A stretch of 38,119 bases of DNA from JBDRHL01 sp043816955. Its GTDB lineage: Bacteria > Planctomycetota > Phycisphaerae > Sedimentisphaerales > CAYZTY01. A model generated the notes under the pieces. The model made no database searches, had not been told where the DNA came from, and saw nothing but the letters and a program-made list of their open reading frames with translations. Of the stretch, positions 31,818 through 38,119 are shown piece after piece; within the stretch, counting starts at the first letter, position 1, and each line of letters starts with the position of its first letter. The stretch lies in assembly GCA_043816955.1 (NCBI GenBank), contig JBDRHL010000057.1, positions 1 to 38,119 on the forward strand, read 5' to 3'. Position numbers and translations under genes: made by a program.

Positions 31818-32426
31818 ATGGGTAAAAACGGCAAAAAAATGGACAGAGTCCTCAATCTTGCAAAAAAACGTGGTATGATACGCGTTCGAGACTTAACCGA
31901 AAAGGGAATTCATCCGGAATATCTACGCAGGCTCTGTGACAAAGGTCTGCTGATAAGGATGAGCCGAGGCATTTATATTCCGGCAGATAGCAAAACAACG
32001 CAAAATGTTGGTCTGGCACAGGTAGCCAAGCGTATCCCGCACGGGGTCGTATGCCTGCTTTCCGCACTCCAGTTTCATAACATTGGAACCCAAAGCCCGT
32101 TTGAAGTTTGGATAGCAATTGATCGTAAGTCTGCTAAGCCAAGGATTGATTACCCTCCGGTGCGAATAGTACGCTTCTCCGGTAAGGCACTCTCCGAAGG
32201 AGTTGAAAAAAAACAAATTGAAGGCGTTGAGGTTAAGATTTTTAGCAAAGCAAAAACGATTGCCGACTGTTTTAAATATCGCAACAAAATAGGTCTGGAT
32301 ATTGCCTTGGAATCGCTGAAAGATTGCCGACAACATAGACTATGCACAAATGCTCAGCTCTGGGAATATGCCAAGATATGCCGTGTATCCAATATAATGA
32401 AGCCTTACCTTGAGGCTACGTTATGA
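31818..32426 (+). CDS. abiEi: AbiEi-family antitoxin of a type IV toxin-antitoxin system
   Basis: This 202-residue protein has an N-terminal winged-helix (RDLTEKGIHPEYLRRLCDKG, then LIRMSRGIYIP) and the AbiEi core (PHGVVCLLSALQFHNIG, later FSKAKTIADCFKYRNKIGLD). AbiEi proteins repress their own promoter and neutralise the nucleotidyltransferase toxin encoded next. The stop overlaps the toxin start (ATGA), as in most abiE operons. Confidence 0.9.
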   Translation: MGKNGKKMDRVLNLAKKRGMIRVRDLTEKGIHPEYLRRLCDKGLLIRMSRGIYIPADSKTTQNVGLAQVAKRIPHGVVCLLSALQFHNIGTQSPFEVWIAIDRKSAKPRIDYPPVRIVRFSGKALSEGVEKKQIEGVEVKIFSKAKTIADCFKYRNKIGLDIALESLKDCRQHRLCTNAQLWEYAKICRVSNIMKPYLEATL

Positions 32427-33340
32427 AACCAAAAGGCCGGACCAACAGAGCTGCATCAGTACAACAACGATTGCTAAACCTCAGTAAAGAAAGAGGCGAA
32501 GACCCTAATCTTGTCTTCATAAGATACACTGTAGAGCGTTTACTATATCGGATTTCCTGCTCAAAGCATTCTGCTCAATTCATTCTCAAAGGAGCGATGC
32601 TTTTGGCTACTTGGATGGGAAGGCCTCATCGTCCTACTAAAGATCTTGACTTGCTTGGTTTTGGGGACGCTTCTGCTGAAGGACTCCGGAATATTTTTCG
32701 TGATATATGCCATACAGAAGTTGAGCCGGACGGGATGGAATTCAAAGCAGATAGTATTCGAATTACTGAGATCCGTGAAGATTTGGAATATCCCGGCCAG
32801 CGAATTAAACTTGAGAGCAGGCTCGGCAACGCTCGCATAAATATCCAGATTGATATAGGCTTTGGCGACAGTGTTGTACCCAAGCCCACTCTAATAGAAT
32901 ACCGGACATTGCTGAATATGCCTGCACCTCTCATTCGTGCTTATCCTCCCGAAACGGTTGTAGCTGAAAAATTCGAATCGATGATTTCTAGGGGGATGTT
33001 GAACAGCCGGATGAAAGATTATTACGATTTGAGACTGATGGCCAAAGAATTCCGATTTGATGGCAATACCCTGGCTGAAGCTATAAAATCAACTTTTGCC
33101 AGACGTGGCACTGCTATCCCCAAAGATACACCGATCGCTTTAACTGCGGAATTTTCTTCAAGCCCAGATAAGAACACCCAATGGAAAGCTTTCTTAAAGA
33201 CAAGCAGGCTTGATGATACGGATTTGAAACTGTCTCAAGTCATAGACGATATTTATAAATTTCTTATGCCTCCAGCTGTTGCTACGGCAAATGACAAACC
33301 ATTCGCAAAGAATTGGCCTGCCGGCGGACATTGGAAATAA
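32423..33340 (+). CDS. abiEii: AbiEii-type nucleotidyltransferase toxin
   Basis: This 305-residue protein has the nucleotidyltransferase signature: FILKGAMLLATW, then RPTKDLDLLGFG with the two catalytic Asp residues, and later ETVVAEKFESMISRG and MKDYYDLRLMAK. It belongs to the AbiEii/DUF1814 group, whose members block growth by modifying tRNA or using GTP. It is full length with the key residues present. The AbiEi antitoxin gene overlaps it by four bases. Confidence 0.92.
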   Translation: MKPKGRTNRAASVQQRLLNLSKERGEDPNLVFIRYTVERLLYRISCSKHSAQFILKGAMLLATWMGRPHRPTKDLDLLGFGDASAEGLRNIFRDICHTEVEPDGMEFKADSIRITEIREDLEYPGQRIKLESRLGNARINIQIDIGFGDSVVPKPTLIEYRTLLNMPAPLIRAYPPETVVAEKFESMISRGMLNSRMKDYYDLRLMAKEFRFDGNTLAEAIKSTFARRGTAIPKDTPIALTAEFSSSPDKNTQWKAFLKTSRLDDTDLKLSQVIDDIYKFLMPPAVATANDKPFAKNWPAGGHWK

Positions 33341-33354
33341 TTGGTTATTGAACA

Positions 33355-35790
33355 ATGGACTGTAATAAAAAACAGAAACTCAATCAACTTCACCAAGAGT
33401 TGGCTGGCATAGAATCCAGACGACAGTGGATTTTTCAGGAGATAGCTCGGCTTGAGAGCAACTCAACAACTTCTTGTTGTACGAATATTGAAATAGTAAA
33501 AGGGCTTTGCAATATATCTCCATCAGAAGATAAGATTAAACTGTTTCGCAGTTTATTTCGAGGCAGGGAAGATGTTTATCCCCGTCGCTTTGAGAGTGTT
33601 AAAACAGGCAAAAACGGCTATCAACCAGCTTGCAAGAATGAATGGATAACTGGAATTTGTGATAAACCACGGACCAAATGTGCTGATTGTAATTATAGAG
33701 AATATTTGCCAGTTACAGACCATGTGATTAAATGGCATTTGCGAGGAAATAATCCGGAAGAGTATGGCAATAAAGATTTCACAATAGGTGTCTATCCCAT
33801 GTTGCCGGACGAAAAATGCTGGTTTTTAGCAGCTGACTTTGACAAGTCAACTTGGGAGAAGGATATTCAGGCTTATGCTAAAACTTGTGCTGATATGAAC
33901 GTTCCGATTTCGATTGAACGCTCTCGTTCCGGCAACGGCGGTCATGTCTGGATGTTTTTTGATGAACCAATTCCATGTATGAAAGCACGAGCAATCGGCA
34001 GTTATATTCTGACTGAGACGATGGAACATCGTCCGGAATTGGGGCTTGACTCCTATGACCGGTTTTTTCCTAATCAGGACACCTTGTCTCAAGGCGGGCT
34101 TGGAAATTTGATTGCTATGCCCCTGCAACAAAAACCAAGAGAAGATGGCAATTCCATCTTTCTTGATGAAAACTTTGAGCCATATCCGGATCAATGGCAA
34201 TATCTTAGCAGGATAATAAAGATTGGACGAGACCAGGTTGAAACACTGTTCAAAAATGCTTGCGACAAAGGTAGAATAATTGGTCTACAAATTCCAATTA
34301 CAGAAGAGGACGACAAACCATGGGAAACGCCACCGTCAGGCAAAAAGAAAAACCAGGTCATTGGGCCATTTCCTAAAAGTATCGAAATGGTATTAGCGAA
34401 TCAGATTTTTATTCCCAAGGACGATTTATCACCTTCTTTGCGTAATGCGTTGATACGCTTGGCTGCTTTTCAAAATCCTGAATTCTATCAAAAACAAGCT
34501 ATGCGGATGCCAACTTATAATACTCCGCGTGTTATTTGCTGCGCCGAAGATTTCAGTGAGCACATAGCTTTGCCAAGGGGCTGTCTCAATGATGTAGCTG
34601 GATTGCTGGATGAGTTGCATATCCAGCTTATAATTCAAGACAAACAGTTTAGTGGCGAAAAGATTGATGTAAAGTTTAATGGCCAGCTTTATCCTGAGCA
34701 AGAAAAAGCCGCCGAGGCCTTACTTAAGTATAATGATGGTATTCTCGCAGCAGCAACAGCTTTTGGTAAAACCGTTATTGCCAGCTATATAATGGCTAAA
34801 CGGCAGGTAAACACTCTTGTTTTGGTACATCGCCGTCAACTTCAGGAACAATGGAAAACTCGTTTGGAACAGTTTCTTAATATTGACAGCAAACAGATCG
34901 GTCATATTGGTGCGGGTAAACACAAACCCACAGGCAAAATTGATATAGCAATAATTCAAAGCTTAAGCAAAAAGGGGCAAGTTGACGATATTGTTGCCAA
35001 CTATGGCCATCTTATAATAGATGAATGTCACCACATTTCCGCACCTAGCTTTGAGGCAATCGCTAAACAGTTTAAGGGTAAATACATTACTGGGCTTTCC
35101 GCTACGGTAACCCGGAAAGATGGCCACCATCCAATCATTTATATGAATTGCGGTCCTATTCGATACAGAGTGTGTGCAAAATCACAGGCAGAAAAACGAG
35201 CATTTGATCATAAATTGATCGTTAGAAGCACTACATTTGAATTGCCACCAGCTTTACAAGCGAAAGATAAAGTAACGATCAGTGATTTGTATGCTGCATT
35301 AACGGGTAATATTTCGAGAAATGCTATGATCATAGACGATGTAATGGGGGCAATATATGAGGGCCGTTTTCCTGTATTACTCACTGAACGATGTGAGCAT
35401 CTGGAATATTTTAATAAAATGCTGGAGGGACGCATCGATAACTTAATTGTCTTCAGAGGTGGTATGGGTAAAAAACCATTGATTGCCGCACATGAAAAAT
35501 TGAATGCCGTTTCAGAAGATAAATCAAATCTGATTTTAGCAACAGGCCGTTATCTTGGTGAAGGTTTTGATCATTCTCGTCTTGATACGCTTTTCTTGGC
35601 CTTGCCGGTTTCATGGAAAGGTACGATTGCTCAGTATGCTGGTCGTCTTCATCGTGACCATCACAGCAAAAGAGAAGTTATAATTTATGACTATGCTGAT
35701 ATAAATGTGCCGATGCTTGCCAAAATGTTTAGTCGCAGATTACGGGGTTATAAAGCCATTGGCTACAAGGTATCGAATAATATGGAATAG
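33355..35790 (+). CDS. TOTE-type primase-helicase
   Basis: The 811-residue protein fuses two parts. Residues of about 60-280 match the archaeo-eukaryotic primase domain of TOTE conflict systems: LFRSLFRGREDVYPRRF, CWFLAADFDK, ERSRSGNGGHVWMFF and GLDSYDRFFPNQD. The rest is a superfamily 2 helicase with Walker A (AATAFGKT, near 465), DECHH (near 555), SATVTRKD and a C-terminal GRLHRDH. The family is proposed to act against foreign DNA. A short N-terminal coiled coil precedes the primase. The SD is weak, and the gene is 15 bases after abiEii, so it may be read from the same transcript. Confidence 0.9.
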   Translation: MDCNKKQKLNQLHQELAGIESRRQWIFQEIARLESNSTTSCCTNIEIVKGLCNISPSEDKIKLFRSLFRGREDVYPRRFESVKTGKNGYQPACKNEWITGICDKPRTKCADCNYREYLPVTDHVIKWHLRGNNPEEYGNKDFTIGVYPMLPDEKCWFLAADFDKSTWEKDIQAYAKTCADMNVPISIERSRSGNGGHVWMFFDEPIPCMKARAIGSYILTETMEHRPELGLDSYDRFFPNQDTLSQGGLGNLIAMPLQQKPREDGNSIFLDENFEPYPDQWQYLSRIIKIGRDQVETLFKNACDKGRIIGLQIPITEEDDKPWETPPSGKKKNQVIGPFPKSIEMVLANQIFIPKDDLSPSLRNALIRLAAFQNPEFYQKQAMRMPTYNTPRVICCAEDFSEHIALPRGCLNDVAGLLDELHIQLIIQDKQFSGEKIDVKFNGQLYPEQEKAAEALLKYNDGILAAATAFGKTVIASYIMAKRQVNTLVLVHRRQLQEQWKTRLEQFLNIDSKQIGHIGAGKHKPTGKIDIAIIQSLSKKGQVDDIVANYGHLIIDECHHISAPSFEAIAKQFKGKYITGLSATVTRKDGHHPIIYMNCGPIRYRVCAKSQAEKRAFDHKLIVRSTTFELPPALQAKDKVTISDLYAALTGNISRNAMIIDDVMGAIYEGRFPVLLTERCEHLEYFNKMLEGRIDNLIVFRGGMGKKPLIAAHEKLNAVSEDKSNLILATGRYLGEGFDHSRLDTLFLALPVSWKGTIAQYAGRLHRDHHSKREVIIYDYADINVPMLAKMFSRRLRGYKAIGYKVSNNME

Positions 35791-35820
35791 TTTGATAACT
35801 ATTAATGTGAGGATATAGAT

Positions 35821-37998
35821 ATGCCCAAAGTAAAAGTACAACGCAAAATAAAAAGACAATCGAAAGATCATAAAATCAAAAAGATTTCACACCTGCGAAA
35901 ACCAGAAGATATGCCTTTGGAACAATGGCAGATTGCTTTGCGTAAACAGTTCGCACAAAAACAAAATTTCAGCCTTAAAAATATTGGTGATGAACCAATT
36001 TTCTCTGAATTTACTGTTACAAATCCCCAAACCGGCGGTGAATATCGCGTTGCAATTCGCGGCCGGGGATTAGGCAATAATTATTGTTCATGTCCGGATT
36101 TTGCAGTAAATACCCTTGGGACATGTAAGCACATTGAGTTTACACTTGTCAAACTTCAGCAAAAACGTGGTGGCAGGAAGGCTTTTGCAGATGGTTTTCA
36201 GCCAGCCTATTCAGAAATTTATTTACGTTACGGTGCTAAGCGGGAAGTGATATTCAGTCCCGGAACAAAATGTCCAAAATCTTTGATAGAACTTGCTTCA
36301 TGCTACTTTGATAAACGCGGAATTTTAAAGCCACAAGGTTACTCCCAATTCGATACCTTTATGAGAAAGGCCAGGGCGATCAAGCATGACTTACGCTGCT
36401 ATGATGACACAATAGAATTTATCACACAGGTGAGGGACAATGCTCTTCTAAAGAAACGAATCGAAAAAGCGTTCCCAGGCGATGCCAACAGTGCTGTTTT
36501 CAGAAAGTTATTGAAAGCCTCGTTGTATCCTTACCAGCGCGAGGGAGCCTTATTTGCCGCAAAAGCGGGGCGGAGTCTGATTGCCGATGATATGGGCCTT
36601 GGCAAAACCATTCAGGCAATTGCAGTAGTTGAGATATTAGCCAGAACGGTTGGCCTTGAGCGTGTATTGATTATATCTCCGACTTCGCTGAAGCATCAGT
36701 GGAAACAGGAGATTGAAAAATTCTGTGACAGTTCAGCTCAAGTAGTAGAAGGCTCTCTTGTAAAACGAAAGGGGCTTTACGGCACTGAGTCGCTTTATAA
36801 AATCATCAATTACGAGGTTGTCCACCGCGACCTTGACCTTATTCGCAACTGGTCACCGGAAATGATTATTCTTGATGAAGCCCAGCGAATCAAAAACTGG
36901 AAAACCCGAAGGGCGCAAAGCGTAAAAAAACTTGATTCGAAATATGCCCTTGTGCTTACCGGGACACCGTTAGAAAATCGGCTGGAAGAATTACACTCCA
37001 TTGTTGAATTTATAGACCGCTTCCACTTAGGACCAATGTTTCGCTTCCTTGCCGGGCATCAACATGTAGATGAAGTTGGCCGGGTGGTAGGATATCGTAA
37101 TCTTTCCAAAATCGCAAAATCATTGGAAGCGATCCTTCTTCGACGCACTAAAAACGAAGTTTTGAAGGAACTACCGGAACGTCTGGATAAGAACTATTTT
37201 GTTCCGATGACCAATGAGCAGATGAAACACCATGAGGAAAATCGTGAAACCGTTGCACGCATAGTTGCCAAATGGCGTAGGTTCGGTTTTTTATCTGAAA
37301 CCGACCAGAGAATACTTATGATTGCCCTGCAGAATATGCGGATGAGCTGCAATAGCACTTACCTTCTTGACAAAAAGACAGACTTCGGTGTTAAAGCCGA
37401 TGAGCTTATCTCAGTACTCGATGAGATATTTGAGCAACCGGAGACAAAGGTAGTTGTATTCAGCCAATGGATAGGAACACATGAAATACTTCTGGATCGT
37501 CTCGAATCCTCTAAAAGAAAACATGTGCTGTTTCACGGTCGAATCCCAGGTGCCAAAAGAAAGGATTTGATAAGAGAATTCAAAAATGATTCTGACTGCC
37601 GAGTATTTCTTTCGACAGATGCCGGCGGAGTGGGGCTAAACCTGCAAAATGCCTCAGCAGTGATTAATATGGACCTACCATGGAACCCTGCAGTACTCGA
37701 GCAGCGTATTGGACGAATTCATCGTCTCGGCCAGCATCGACCTGTACGGGTAGTAAATTTTGTAGCTCAGGGTACAATAGAGCATGGTATGCTTTCACTT
37801 TTGTCTTTCAAGCAATCTCTTTTTTCAGGCGTTCTTGACAAAGGACAGGACGAAGTATTCTTAGGCGGAACAAGATTAAAGAGATTTATGGATTCGGTTG
37901 ACAAGGCCACAAGCGCCATTCCTGAATCTATGCCTCAACAAGCCGAGTCAGGAGAAAATGGTGACGGCACAGAGCTGGAGAACTTGTCCCATCCATAG
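35821..37998 (+). CDS. SNF2-family helicase with N-terminal SWIM zinc finger
   Basis: This 725-residue protein has a SWIM finger (CSCPDF followed by CKH, near residues 89-104), then a complete Swi2/Snf2 motor: DDMGLGKT (near 257), DEAQRIKNW (near 351), LTGTPLENR, and RIGRIHRLGQ (near 630). The basic first 40 residues may bind DNA. Such proteins translocate on double-stranded DNA without unwinding it and occur in several defence systems. GAGG lies eight bases before the ATG. It lies 30 bases after the TOTE gene on the same strand, suggesting that the two act together. Confidence 0.92.
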   Translation: MPKVKVQRKIKRQSKDHKIKKISHLRKPEDMPLEQWQIALRKQFAQKQNFSLKNIGDEPIFSEFTVTNPQTGGEYRVAIRGRGLGNNYCSCPDFAVNTLGTCKHIEFTLVKLQQKRGGRKAFADGFQPAYSEIYLRYGAKREVIFSPGTKCPKSLIELASCYFDKRGILKPQGYSQFDTFMRKARAIKHDLRCYDDTIEFITQVRDNALLKKRIEKAFPGDANSAVFRKLLKASLYPYQREGALFAAKAGRSLIADDMGLGKTIQAIAVVEILARTVGLERVLIISPTSLKHQWKQEIEKFCDSSAQVVEGSLVKRKGLYGTESLYKIINYEVVHRDLDLIRNWSPEMIILDEAQRIKNWKTRRAQSVKKLDSKYALVLTGTPLENRLEELHSIVEFIDRFHLGPMFRFLAGHQHVDEVGRVVGYRNLSKIAKSLEAILLRRTKNEVLKELPERLDKNYFVPMTNEQMKHHEENRETVARIVAKWRRFGFLSETDQRILMIALQNMRMSCNSTYLLDKKTDFGVKADELISVLDEIFEQPETKVVVFSQWIGTHEILLDRLESSKRKHVLFHGRIPGAKRKDLIREFKNDSDCRVFLSTDAGGVGLNLQNASAVINMDLPWNPAVLEQRIGRIHRLGQHRPVRVVNFVAQGTIEHGMLSLLSFKQSLFSGVLDKGQDEVFLGGTRLKRFMDSVDKATSAIPESMPQQAESGENGDGTELENLSHP

Positions 37999-38017
37999 TT
38001 GGAGGTTGAAAAAAGCA

Positions 38018-38092
38018 ATGGCTACTCCGGCCTGATTTTTAGATAATATCAGGTCAGACAATAACTTAAACTTTTTTGAAAGGAGTAGCCAT
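38018..38092 (+). promoter_or_regulatory. Inverted repeat covering the SD and start of the last gene
   Basis: ATGGCTACTCC (38018-38028) pairs perfectly with GGAGTAGCCAT (38082-38092). The right arm contains the SD (GGAG) and the first two bases of the start codon. An inner stem CCTGAT/ATCAGG (38031-38053) lies between. Folding would hide the ribosome site. The left arm starts with a five-codon frame, ATG to TGA, behind GGAGG. Confidence 0.6.
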
Positions 38093-38119
38093 GCAAAAGA
38101 AATTGTACAAAATCGCAAA
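38091..38119 (+). CDS. Start of a gene cut by the window end
   Basis: ATG at 38091 with GGAG five bases upstream opens a frame reading MQKKLYKIA up to the last base. Only nine codons are present, so nothing can be said about the product. Confidence 0.5.

Overview
The window reads as the accessory DNA of a Gram-negative-type bacterium that uses sigma-54 and strong Shine-Dalgarno (SD) sites. Planctomycetota is my best guess from the general look of the proteins, at low confidence, because no rRNA or marker gene is present. Coding density is high. The left third runs on the minus strand and the rest on the plus strand.

Left region, about 1-9150, minus strand: a mobile-element backbone. It has a HerA/DUF87-type ATPase cut by the window edge, a DUF932-like protein, about nine small proteins (several zinc-ribbon-like, two of them duplicated families) and a Replic_Relax-family protein. 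Ten consecutive genes here each have a perfect or near-perfect hairpin 20-40 nt before the start codon. Between and upstream of the first genes lie four copies of a ~103-bp cruciform repeat whose arms change in a compensatory way, then five iteron-like direct repeats. A further cluster of palindromes sits at 6337-6481. I read this as the replication or transfer control region of an integrative or plasmid-like element.

Middle, about 9270-31250, plus strand: a recQ-type helicase broken by one -1 frameshift, then a defence island. Its first gene is an RtcR-like activator with an N-terminal CARF-type sensor, a sigma-54 AAA+ domain and a Fis-type HTH. Downstream are a type I restriction-modification operon (hsdR, hsdM, hsdS) with a multi-pass membrane protein; a four-gene module of MBL-fold hydrolase, four-TM protein, DUF3696-like AAA ATPase and unknown protein; and a five-gene run of unknown protein, PLD-type nuclease, DUF429 protein, DUF6884 protein and GIY-YIG-like nuclease. 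The first two operons each start with a textbook -24/-12 sigma-54 promoter (13548 and 20711) and the third has a weaker candidate (25436). The most interesting reading is a ligand-gated defence regulon: one CARF/sigma-54 activator switching on several defence operons.

Boundary: 31480-31531 is the 3' part of a tRNA-Arg(TCT) gene without a matching 5' half, as expected for an attachment-site scar. Its orientation suggests that the element lies to its left.

Right, 31750-38119, plus strand: an AbiEi/AbiEii toxin-antitoxin pair behind a good sigma-70 promoter, a TOTE-type primase-helicase, a SWIM-SNF2 helicase, and the first codons of another gene whose ribosome binding site lies in one arm of a perfect inverted repeat.
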